Assembly (NCBI GenBank): GCA_003650305.1
Contig: QMOV01000001.1
Span: 1-64,000, forward strand
DNA: 64,000 nucleotides
Direction: 5' to 3'
Source of the DNA: Bacteroidota bacterium
GTDB lineage: Bacteria; Bacteroidota; Bacteroidia; Flavobacteriales; Flavobacteriaceae
Every line of letters begins with the position of its first letter. The first letter of the stretch is position 1. The translations under genes and the position numbers were made by a program. Under the pieces are notes generated by a model, which did no database searches, was not told the DNA's origin, and worked only from the letters and a program-made list of their open reading frames with translations. This document shows, piece by piece, positions 19,461 through 28,162 of the stretch.

Positions 19461-20690
19461 TTAATCATTTCTTAGTGCTACAATTGGTTTAATTTTAGAT
19501 GCTTTCTTTGCAGGCAAATATCCAGCGAGGGTTCCTGCTACTATTAATGTTATGGTCGCACCGATTACAAGGGTATTACTTACGCCTGGATCTTTAATAA
19601 AATAGTCCTTTAGAACAGGAGTTGCTAACTCAATAACACCAACTCCTATTAATAAACCTACATATCCTGAAATTGTAGTAATAATAATAGATTCTAATAA
19701 AATAATAGACACAATCTGTTTTGGCTGTGCTCCCAATGCTTTTCGAATGCCTATTTCTTTAGTGCGTTCTTTAACAATAAAAATCATGATGTTACTAATC
19801 CCGACTATTCCTGCAATTAAAGTTCCAAATCCAATGACTAAAACCATAAGTCCTAAACCAAAAGAAGTTTGATTTACTGCTTTAGCACCTAGAGCATTAT
19901 TTTGTACTCTAATGCCTCGTTGATCGGTTGGTGCAATAGAAAAACGATTCTTTAATTTTTTTTCCATTAAAACTCCAAAAGCTAGTGCTTTGTCATAATC
20001 CATTTCAGGATTATAGGTTAGATACATCATATCTACATAGTCATTATTGCCGTATAATGATTGAGCGGTTGTAATTGGTATGTACAACATACGCTCTTCG
20101 TCGTCTCCTCCATCGTCTGTATATACGCCTACAACTTTATATTGAATCCCACTTAAATTAAGATACTTGCCAACTGCTTTTGTTTTTGTAAATAAATCTT
20201 CTTCAACCAACCTTCCAATTATGACTACTTTGGTTTTATTGTCTATGTCGAGTTGGTTAATATAACGTCCTTCTTTTATTTTGTTTTGTTCTATAAAAAG
20301 ATTGTCTGGGTGAATTGCTCTAACGGTATAATTATTTTTTTCATTTCTAAATGATGCGTTTACATTTATCATGACTCTTGAAGTCATAAACTCAACCTTA
20401 TTGCCAAATTCATCTAAAATATAATCGTGATCTTCATTTTTGAGTTGAATTTGTCTTCCTGCCTGAAGCCCTTTATATGCTTTTGCAGTTTTGCCTGGCC
20501 ATATCACTATATTATTCATGGCATCATCTTTAAAACCCTCTTCAAAAGTATTAATTAAACCATTGGTAATCCCAAAAAGTATTGCAAATAATGATATAGC
20601 AAAAGCTACAGTAAATCCAGACAATAAACTTCTTGTCTTGTTCATTTTAATACTCTGAAATATTTCTCGCCAAAGATCTATATCAAACAT
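19461..20690 (-). CDS. ABC transporter permease (MacB/FtsX type)
   Basis: KERTKEIGIRKALGAQPKQIVSIILLESIIITTISG; paralogue of the downstream gene. Confidence 0.9.
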   Translation of the reverse strand: MFDIDLWREIFQSIKMNKTRSLLSGFTVAFAISLFAILFGITNGLINTFEEGFKDDAMNNIVIWPGKTAKAYKGLQAGRQIQLKNEDHDYILDEFGNKVEFMTSRVMINVNASFRNEKNNYTVRAIHPDNLFIEQNKIKEGRYINQLDIDNKTKVVIIGRLVEEDLFTKTKAVGKYLNLSGIQYKVVGVYTDDGGDDEERMLYIPITTAQSLYGNNDYVDMMYLTYNPEMDYDKALAFGVLMEKKLKNRFSIAPTDQRGIRVQNNALGAKAVNQTSFGLGLMVLVIGFGTLIAGIVGISNIMIFIVKERTKEIGIRKALGAQPKQIVSIILLESIIITTISGYVGLLIGVGVIELATPVLKDYFIKDPGVSNTLVIGATITLIVAGTLAGYLPAKKASKIKPIVALRND

Positions 20691-21384
20691 TTTGCTTAGT
20701 TCTTATTTGGTTAACAAAAGTATCTTCCATAATAATACCATCTCGTAAACGTACAATACGCTTACACATATTAGCGATGTCTACTTCGTGAGTCACTATT
20801 AAAATGGTTTTTCCTTCGTCGTTTAATTGTTGAATGAATTCCATAATTTCATAAGATGTTCCTGTATCTAATGCTCCAGTTGGCTCATCCGCCAATAATA
20901 ATTTTGGGTTTGCTGCTAAAGCCCTTGCAATAGCAACGCGTTGGTTTTCACCTCCTGAAAGTTCTTTTGGCAAATGGTAAGCTCTATCTGTTAAACCCAC
21001 TTTCTCTAAATGAAACATGGCTTGTTTTTGACGCTCTTTACGTTTCATACCTTGATAATACAAAGGTAAAGCGACATTCTCTAGAGCATTCTTGTAATTA
21101 ATAAGATTAAAAGATTGAAAGATAAATCCTAAGAATTTATTTCTATAAACTGCCGCCTTTTTTTCAGTGAGATTTTTAATTGGCAATCCATCGAGTATAT
21201 AGCCTCCAGAATCTGCTTCGTCTAACATACCTATAATATTAAGCAATGTGGATTTTCCAGAACCTGAAGAACCCATAATTGCTACCATTTCGCCATCTTC
21301 AATATCTAAATTTATTCCTTTAAGTACATGTAAACTGGATTCTCCTATAGGATAGGACTTGTGCAGGTTGCTTATTTTGAGCAT
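20683..21384 (-). CDS. ABC transporter ATP-binding protein (MacB/LolD type)
   Basis: Walker A GSSGSGKST, signature LSGGENQRVAIARAL, Walker B LLLADEPTG. Confidence 0.95.
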   Translation of the reverse strand: MLKISNLHKSYPIGESSLHVLKGINLDIEDGEMVAIMGSSGSGKSTLLNIIGMLDEADSGGYILDGLPIKNLTEKKAAVYRNKFLGFIFQSFNLINYKNALENVALPLYYQGMKRKERQKQAMFHLEKVGLTDRAYHLPKELSGGENQRVAIARALAANPKLLLADEPTGALDTGTSYEIMEFIQQLNDEGKTILIVTHEVDIANMCKRIVRLRDGIIMEDTFVNQIRTKQNV

Positions 21385-21499
21385 AGTTAGTGTTATTTAT
21401 AGAACATCTAAGCAATAATTTTTAGATGGTTTAATAGTTAGACTGCAAAAAAAATATTTTGTTACAAATTATTCCTTTAATAAAATGTTAAAAAAATAA

Positions 21500-21715
21500 T
21501 TATTTGGATTTCAGCTTTCTATAAATAAAATAACCTAATCCTCCAATAAGTATATATGGAATTACCATTAAGTAAACAATCCCATTATTTATTCCTTTGG
21601 CTGTGTTTTGTCCCTCTTCACTTTCAAGAACTGCACGACACATGGCGCATTGCGCATTTGTTTGAAGAAAAAAGAAAAAAGAAAAAAGAAAAAAGAAAAT
21701 CTTGCGCTTCATCAT
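21500..21715 (-). CDS. Small membrane protein with signal peptide and CxxC motif
   Basis: MMKRKIFFFLFSFFFFLQTNAQCAMCRAVLESEEGQNTAKGINNGIVYLMVIPYILIGGLGYFIYRKLKSK; start at TAATG overlap with DUF420. Confidence 0.7.
   Translation of the reverse strand: MMKRKIFFFLFSFFFFLQTNAQCAMCRAVLESEEGQNTAKGINNGIVYLMVIPYILIGGLGYFIYRKLKSK
21667..21699. repeat. Heptanucleotide tandem repeat (GAAAAAA)x4 plus a partial unit
   Basis: gaaaaaa gaaaaaa gaaaaaa gaaaaaa gaaaa, inside the signal-peptide coding region. Confidence 0.95.
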
Positions 21716-22251
21716 TAAGTATAATAAGGTAAAATCATTATATAAACCACAACGCCAGAAACCGCAACATATAACCATAACGGAAAAGTAATTCTGGCTA
21801 TTTTTTTATGACGCTCAAAATTTTTAGTTATTGCTCTTACATAAGTAATTAGCACAAATGGAATGACAACTATTGATAGTAAAATATGTGAAATTAATAT
21901 AAAAAAATATACATATTTAATAGTCCCTTCTCCTCCAAACTTTGTAGAATCGCTGGTCATATGGTAAGCTACATACATTACTAAAAAGAGTATGGAAAGT
22001 ACTATGGCAAACTTCATTAAATTTTCATGAAACTTTACTTTCTTATTTTTTATTGCCCAAAATGCTGTTATTAGCAATAATGCTGTAAAGCCATTTATTG
22101 AAGCGTAAATTGGAGGTAAAAAAGTTAAAGGTTTGACATTTGGAATTTTAATACCAAAAAGAACAGCAACCACTAATGGAATGGTAATGGTTAGCACAAC
22201 TATCCATTTGTTATATTTTTTTTCTTCGGAAGTATTTTCAATTTTATTCAT
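21715..22251 (-). CDS. DUF420 domain-containing membrane protein (cytochrome oxidase assembly cluster)
   Basis: FLPPIYASINGFTALLLITAFWAIKNKKVKFHENLMKFAIVLSILFLVMYVAYH. Confidence 0.85.
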   Translation of the reverse strand: MNKIENTSEEKKYNKWIVVLTITIPLVVAVLFGIKIPNVKPLTFLPPIYASINGFTALLLITAFWAIKNKKVKFHENLMKFAIVLSILFLVMYVAYHMTSDSTKFGGEGTIKYVYFFILISHILLSIVVIPFVLITYVRAITKNFERHKKIARITFPLWLYVAVSGVVVYIMILPYYT

Positions 22252-22282
22252 TAATAATCTAGCATTAAATAATTCCTTTTAC

Positions 22283-22305
22283 TTCTCGACTCCGCTCGAA
22301 GTGAC
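22283..22305. repeat. Dispersed intergenic repeat TTCTCGACTCCGCTCGAAGTGAC
   Basis: Palindromic GAG-C/T-CGA type sequence; related sequence at 30378-30397. Confidence 0.5.
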
Positions 22306-22338
22306 AGTTCAAGGTGTTATTTTTTTAACTGTCAATAA

Positions 22339-23079
22339 CTACTCCTTAAGTAGTTTTTTTATGTCTTCTTTTAACATGGTAATCTCTTCTTTGTATCCGT
22401 CATCATCCATCTTTTCTTCTTCAGAAATAATTCCATTATAATATATTAAAGGATTTCCAGATTCAGTTATTCTGGAACGGATAAATCCGTTTTTATCTAT
22501 TAACGCAAAATTTCCAGAATGTTCAAAACCACCTTCAACCTCATCATCTTTAGCTGTATATAAATTGAAACCTTCGTTAGCTAATTTGTAAATAGTATCA
22601 ATATCTCCAGTCATTAAATGCCAATTTGGGTTTGTAATTCCGTATTGCTTTGTATATTGTTTTAAAACTTCTGGTGTGTCATACTTTGGATTTATAGTAA
22701 ACGATGCAACTCCAAAATTTTCAACATCTTTAAAGCTATTTTGAATTTGCACCAAGTTTCTATTCATTTTTGGACAAATAGTAGGACATGTTGTAAAAAA
22801 AAATTCTACAACATACACTTTGCCTTCAAAATTATCATTAGTAATTGTTTTTCCGTCTTGATTAGTAAAACTAAATGCTGGTACTTTTTTTGGTTCTCCA
22901 TTAATATTTAAAAACATTAAATCTGAAACATACTCTTTCTTATTAGTTTGGTCGCTTCTATTTTCAGTACGCATAATATCGTCATTGGTAATTCTGTCAA
23001 CAATTCTTGGAATGAAAATAATACCAAACACTAAAATAATTAGTGCTATCCCAACGTATGAATAATTAGTTTTTTTCAT
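22339..23079 (-). CDS. SCO family copper chaperone
   Basis: GKVYVVEFFFTTCPTICPKMNRNLVQIQ (CxxxC) and ...GGFEHSGNFALIDKNGFIR. Confidence 0.93.
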   Translation of the reverse strand: MKKTNYSYVGIALIILVFGIIFIPRIVDRITNDDIMRTENRSDQTNKKEYVSDLMFLNINGEPKKVPAFSFTNQDGKTITNDNFEGKVYVVEFFFTTCPTICPKMNRNLVQIQNSFKDVENFGVASFTINPKYDTPEVLKQYTKQYGITNPNWHLMTGDIDTIYKLANEGFNLYTAKDDEVEGGFEHSGNFALIDKNGFIRSRITESGNPLIYYNGIISEEEKMDDDGYKEEITMLKEDIKKLLKE

Positions 23080-23216
23080 CTGTTTAAAATTTTTTAGCAG
23101 TAAATAATATGCAAAAAATTTCTACACATTCAGGAACTGCTTTGCTCTCACATAAATTTATTATAATCATATCCCTTTGATTATTTTTGATGAAAAAAAT
23201 TCATGTTCGTTTCATC

Positions 23217-23918
23217 TTATTTTTTTAAATCGTCTGCTCTTCTTGTGGTGGAATCAAACTTACCCTTTCGTTTTTGTCTATATTCTGTAAATAAAATACG
23301 CATGTCATCTCCCATTTTATTTTTAATTTCTGCAATTTGAATACAATTATAAGAGTTTAGCCCATAAACTGGAGTGTTCTTTTCTTTCTCTCTATCTGTT
23401 CTATCGTCCAGTCTCCCTCTTTGGTTTAAATCTTTATCTATAATGAATACATTATTGGTCGATAAGTTTACATCTAATCCTTGTTTTGAAGATAAACTAT
23501 TATATACTTTTTTTATCTGATTTTCATTAGCATAAACAAAATGCCAATACTTAAGTTCATCGTGTTGATATAGCTCTTTTTTTAAAAGTTTTATTTGTTC
23601 TTGAGTATCTTCTGAAACTAACATTAAAACCTGAAACCGTTTGAATCCTTTAAACTTATCGTAGATTAATTCCTTTAAGTTTAACGCCATAATAGTATTT
23701 TCTATTGGCTTTATTCCTAAAAATCCTATTACTGTTAAATTTCCCTCTAGTTGTATTTCAGAACTTTTGTCAAAACCAGAAATATCTAACACATTCTCTT
23801 TAACAATATCTAATGCGTTATAATTATGGCTTGATGGATATAAAAACAATAAAAAAAGAACAGGGAGGAAGAATAATAATCCTAGAATTAATGGCTTTTT
23901 AAAGCTTCTTTTTTTCAT
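23217..23918 (-). CDS. Membrane-anchored SCO/thioredoxin-like protein lacking the CxxxC motif
   Basis: N-terminal TM; LEGNLTVIGFLGIKPIENTIMALNLKELIYDKFKGFKRFQVLMLVSED...; upstream neighbour of the SCO gene. Confidence 0.55.
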   Translation of the reverse strand: MKKRSFKKPLILGLLFFLPVLFLLFLYPSSHNYNALDIVKENVLDISGFDKSSEIQLEGNLTVIGFLGIKPIENTIMALNLKELIYDKFKGFKRFQVLMLVSEDTQEQIKLLKKELYQHDELKYWHFVYANENQIKKVYNSLSSKQGLDVNLSTNNVFIIDKDLNQRGRLDDRTDREKEKNTPVYGLNSYNCIQIAEIKNKMGDDMRILFTEYRQKRKGKFDSTTRRADDLKK

Positions 23919-23922
23919 GTTA

Positions 23923-23930
23923 CAAAGGTA
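23923..23930 (-). promoter_or_regulatory. Candidate -7 box TACCTTTG 4 nt upstream of the ATG at 23918
   Basis: TAnnTTTG match on the minus strand. Confidence 0.4.
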
Positions 23931-24012
23931 AATATCTTTGGGATATGCTTACGTGGTATTCAGCACTTTTTTTTAAATTGCAAAACAAGCTTCGATGTAT
24001 CAAACTTGATAT

Positions 24013-24028
24013 CCCAATAGCTATTGGG
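24013..24028. repeat. REP-like perfect palindrome CCCAATAGCTATTGGG
   Basis: Perfect 16-nt palindrome, compensatory variant of CCCGATAGCTATCGGG. Confidence 0.7.
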
Positions 24029-24137
24029 ACGACTATGTTATTTTAAATTTATCTTCCTTTGGCGAATTCTTCAAAATAGAGTTTCAAAAATAAAAAAGAC
24101 GATTAAAAAAACCGCCTTAAAATATTATTTAATGTGC

Positions 24138-24521
24138 TTAAAAGTCACGTTTCATGTAACCTGTATCATACACATCGAAAACATAACCACCTTCTAGTAA
24201 AACAATAAACAATAGATAACAAACTAAAAATATTGCTGTCCAAACCACTAAACGACGCAAAGTTTTAGTTTCGTCTCTCATATGCATAAAGTCCCATGTA
24301 ATATAGTATGCTTTTACTAAAGTTAGAATGATAAATATCCAATTAAGGATTTTCAGTCCTAAAAATTTAGACAACAAAGCTTCTGGCTTAGATAACCCTA
24401 AAGCAACCTCTACTGTTGTTACAATTGACAATAAAATTAATACTCCCCAAATTTTTTGAGTGTTGGATTTAAACTTTATTAAACCTCTTAATATTTCTAA
24501 TTTATGTGTATTCTCTGCCAT
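24138..24521 (-). CDS. Cytochrome c oxidase subunit IV family protein
   Basis: Three TM helices, IFIILTLVKAYYITWDFMHMRDETKTLRRLV. Confidence 0.85.
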   Translation of the reverse strand: MAENTHKLEILRGLIKFKSNTQKIWGVLILLSIVTTVEVALGLSKPEALLSKFLGLKILNWIFIILTLVKAYYITWDFMHMRDETKTLRRLVVWTAIFLVCYLLFIVLLEGGYVFDVYDTGYMKRDF

Positions 24522-24539
24522 TTTAAATTAAATTATTTA

Positions 24540-25520
24540 TTAAACCAAATAGAAGAATGTAAATATGAATACCCAAACCAAATCTACAAAGTGCCAGTAA
24601 AGTCCAACCTTTTCTACCATTTCGTAGCTTTTTCTGCGTTCGTATGTTCCAAGAATTACATTGAAGAGAATGATAATATTAATCATTACTCCAGAAAACA
24701 CGTGAAATCCGTGAAATCCTGTAATAAAGAAGAAAAAATCTGCAAATAATGGTGTGCCATATTCATTTACATGCAAATTAGCTCCTTCTACAACAATTTT
24801 ACCGTTATCCTTAAGCTGTTTTAAAGATTCTTCTCTGGAAAGGATTGTTTTTTCACCTTCTTCATTTATAATTTGAGTTCTAACTAACACATTATCATGC
24901 GACTCTAATCCTTTTATAACTTCCTCAATAGTATATGTTGGCTGTGTATCTTCACTTTGATACCATAATCCATTTTTACCTTCGTGAGCAATCCTTCCAT
25001 CGTGGTCGGCTACTACAAAATCTCTTAATGCTACTTGGTGTTCATCTTCAGCATTTACAAATTGTAAAATATTACCTCCATTAGTCTGTACTGCTCCATA
25101 ATCGCCTTTAATAAATGTTGACCATTCCCATGCTTGTGAGCCAACAAACACAGCACCAAATATAATTGTAAGAAGCAAGTAAAAAGTTACTTTGGCTTTT
25201 TTCATTTCATGTCCTGCATCGACTGCTAATACCATCGTTACAGAAGATATAATTAAAACAAAGGTCATGAATGCCACATAAACCATTGGTAATTCCCCAT
25301 GATAAAAAGGAACATGCGTAAATACTTCGTCGGCAATTGGCCAGGAATCTATAAACTTAAATCTAGAAAAACCATAAGCTGCTAAAAATCCTGAAAAGGT
25401 TAATGCATCTGAAACAATAAAAAACCACATCATCATTTTACCATAACTTGCATTAAGAGGTTTATTGCCTCCTCCCCAAGTTTTACCTTCTGTTTCAGTA
25501 CTTACAACAGTATTATCCAT
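24540..25520 (-). CDS. Cytochrome c oxidase subunit III with a long hydrophilic insert
   Basis: FFFFITGFHGFHVFSGVMINIIILFNV...VGLYWHFVDLVWVFIFTFFYLV; roughly 100-aa soluble insert. Confidence 0.9.
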   Translation of the reverse strand: MDNTVVSTETEGKTWGGGNKPLNASYGKMMMWFFIVSDALTFSGFLAAYGFSRFKFIDSWPIADEVFTHVPFYHGELPMVYVAFMTFVLIISSVTMVLAVDAGHEMKKAKVTFYLLLTIIFGAVFVGSQAWEWSTFIKGDYGAVQTNGGNILQFVNAEDEHQVALRDFVVADHDGRIAHEGKNGLWYQSEDTQPTYTIEEVIKGLESHDNVLVRTQIINEEGEKTILSREESLKQLKDNGKIVVEGANLHVNEYGTPLFADFFFFITGFHGFHVFSGVMINIIILFNVILGTYERRKSYEMVEKVGLYWHFVDLVWVFIFTFFYLV

Positions 25521-25647
25521 AAATGAAATTTATTTAAAAAAAGTTGAACAAAAATAATCAAATTATTTATCTAAAGAAATATCCGTGTCTAAATTTTGGA
25601 TAGGCTAACAAATGCACTATTTAGATACGCAATGAGCCTTTTAAAAA

Positions 25648-26229
25648 CTAACCTATAAAATATAAAAATAAAAACAGGTATATCCACAGTATATCTACAA
25701 AATGCCAATAGGTTGCAGCCAGTTCAAAACCAAGCATTTTTTTAACACTATATTTTTGTTTGAAATGATTATAAATTACTACTAACAAGCAAATTAAGCC
25801 TACTGCAACATGCAAAATATGTACAAATGCAATAACAAAAATAAATGTCATTGTAATATTACTTGTCGGTCCTGTAAAATTATATCCTGATTCTATAATT
25901 TGATTAAATCCTGAAAATTGATTGTAAATAAATACAAGACCTAATACTAAAGTAATCCACAACCAAACAGTCGTTGCTTGTCTCTTATTATCTTTTAATG
26001 CTCTCTTTGCCATAATAAAAGTAAGACTGCTAATAATAATTACGATTACGCTTATTGCAAAAGCATTAGGTAAATGAAAATCTGCTAACCAATCTTCTCT
26101 TGAGCGACTAACCACAAATGCACTTGTCCAACCTGCAAAAGACATAATTAGTGATACGATACCAAACCAAAGCATCATTTTTTTTGCACGATTCTTTTTC
26201 TCTTCTAAAGTTCCTTCTGTTAAATCCAT
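25648..26229 (-). CDS. Cytochrome c oxidase subunit III (heme-copper oxidase subunit III)
   Basis: VIAFVHILHVAVGLICLLVV...ELAATYWHFVDILWIYLFLFLYFIG. Confidence 0.9.
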   Translation of the reverse strand: MDLTEGTLEEKKNRAKKMMLWFGIVSLIMSFAGWTSAFVVSRSREDWLADFHLPNAFAISVIVIIISSLTFIMAKRALKDNKRQATTVWLWITLVLGLVFIYNQFSGFNQIIESGYNFTGPTSNITMTFIFVIAFVHILHVAVGLICLLVVIYNHFKQKYSVKKMLGFELAATYWHFVDILWIYLFLFLYFIG

Positions 26230-26230
26230 C

Positions 26231-27127
26231 TTATCTTATAAATTTATCTAAAACATAAACTATTTGCACAAGTGTAATATATATAACACTTGCTAACATT
26301 AATTGTCTTGCTGCTGTTTCAGTCATTTTTTTAAATAACTGAAAGGCATAATACAACATCATCAATCCTATTAAAAATACAATTATAGCTCCAACGATGC
26401 TTAAATGCAACTTCCCTGTAAACCCAAAAACCGGAATTATAGACACTATAATTGTCCAAACGGTGTATAAAATAGTTTGAACTGCTGTCCCTTTATCTTG
26501 TTTCCCAGTAGGCAGCATATTAAATCCTGCTTTTTGGTAATCCTTATGCAAAAACCACCCAATTGCCCAAAAATGTGGAAATTGCCAAAAGAATTGTAGC
26601 ATGAATAAAATGCCAGGTTCTATACCAAAATCATCTGTTGCTGCAACCCAACCCAACATAAAAGGAATAGCTCCAGGAATAGCACCAACAAAAACAGATA
26701 ATGGTGTTTTTGTTTTTAATGGTGTATAAGCACTCGTATATATAAAAATTGAAATCGCGCCAAACATTGCTGTTTGTGGATTAATAATGTATAAAATGAT
26801 AATTCCAAAAGCAGTAAAAACCGAAGCAATAATAAATGCTGTATTTACAGACATTCTTCCAGCAGGAATTGGTCTGTTTTTGGTGCGTTCCATTAATGCA
26901 TCTAAATCTCTTTCTATAATTTGATTGAAGGCATTAGATGCTCCTACCATAAAATAACCTCCGAAAGCTAGTAATATTAAGGTGTAAAAACTTACTGTAT
27001 CTGCTCCTAATAAATAACCAGCGAGTGATGAAAACACAACGCTTAAAGACAGTCTTATTTTAGTAATTTCTTTAAAATCAGAAATTATAGACCCTATTGA
27101 AAAAGAAGCATTGGTTGAGCTCGACAT
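26231..27127 (-). CDS. ctaB: Protoheme IX farnesyltransferase (heme O synthase)
   Basis: NAFNQIIERDLDALMERTKNRPIPAGRMS...YTPLKTKTPLSVFVGAIPGAIPFMLGWVAA. Confidence 0.95.
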   Translation of the reverse strand: MSSSTNASFSIGSIISDFKEITKIRLSLSVVFSSLAGYLLGADTVSFYTLILLAFGGYFMVGASNAFNQIIERDLDALMERTKNRPIPAGRMSVNTAFIIASVFTAFGIIILYIINPQTAMFGAISIFIYTSAYTPLKTKTPLSVFVGAIPGAIPFMLGWVAATDDFGIEPGILFMLQFFWQFPHFWAIGWFLHKDYQKAGFNMLPTGKQDKGTAVQTILYTVWTIIVSIIPVFGFTGKLHLSIVGAIIVFLIGLMMLYYAFQLFKKMTETAARQLMLASVIYITLVQIVYVLDKFIR

Positions 27128-27273
27128 GAATTATACTGCACTATTATATTGCGATGCCAAATATACTTTGAAAAAAAATTATGAGCAATTTAAAACAAAA
27201 GTAAATAAGCGTTTTACATCTTCTCTTTATAAGTTTTGTATATTTAATGAATCCAACTGATAATTCATAACGT

Positions 27274-28158
27274 ATGAAATCTTTACAAAAACTAATGTTG
27301 CCCTTTTTTTGCTTTTTTGGTGTATTAATTTATGCCCAAAATTTTGATGATGTAACTATCGAAACTATTAAACTTTCAGATAAGGTGTATATGCTTACTG
27401 GTTATGGAGGAAATATTGGTGTTTCGGTAGGCGATGATGGCGTTTTTGTTATCGACGACCAGTTTGCGACATTAACACCAAAAATTGTAGCTGCAATAAA
27501 AACATTAAGTGATAAGCCTATTCAATTTTTAGTAAATACACATTGGCATGGAGATCATTCTGGAGGAAACGAAAACTTTAACAAGCTAGGAGTCACTATT
27601 ATTGCACATGATAATGTTAGAAAGCGTTTGGCTGAAACTCCAAATCGTGATAATACGATGCGCCCAAATGAAGCACTTCCTGTAATTACGTTTAACGATA
27701 AATTAAGCATACATATAAATGGTGAAAAGGTCAAAATTTTTCATGTTCACGATGCACATACAGATGGTGATGCACTACTCTATTTTACCAAAAGTAATGT
27801 TTTACATACTGGAGACCTTTATTTTAATGGTATATATCCTTATATAGATTTAGGTTCTGGCGGAAGTGTTAATGGATATATTGATGCTGTAAAGCAAACT
27901 TTAAAGCTCATTAACGAAGACACTAAAATTATTCCTGGACATGGAAAAACATCTAATAAAGCAGAGTATAATGATTTCTTAACTATGTTAAAATCTTTGA
28001 AAGCTAAAGTTTTAACTGAAATTGAAAACGGTAAAACAGAAGAAGACATTGCAGCAAATACTGCAATTACCAAAACTTATGACGATTTAGGTTATAGCTG
28101 GAATTTTATTTCTTCCAAAAAAATAAGACGTGCTTTTTATAAAAGTTTGAAGGAGTAA
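27274..28158 (+). CDS. MBL fold metallo-hydrolase (secreted)
   Basis: Signal peptide; VNTHWHGDHSGGNENF, HDAHTDGDALLYF, IIPGHGKTS. Confidence 0.92.
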   Translation: MKSLQKLMLPFFCFFGVLIYAQNFDDVTIETIKLSDKVYMLTGYGGNIGVSVGDDGVFVIDDQFATLTPKIVAAIKTLSDKPIQFLVNTHWHGDHSGGNENFNKLGVTIIAHDNVRKRLAETPNRDNTMRPNEALPVITFNDKLSIHINGEKVKIFHVHDAHTDGDALLYFTKSNVLHTGDLYFNGIYPYIDLGSGGSVNGYIDAVKQTLKLINEDTKIIPGHGKTSNKAEYNDFLTMLKSLKAKVLTEIENGKTEEDIAANTAITKTYDDLGYSWNFISSKKIRRAFYKSLKE

Positions 28159-28162
28159 TAAT

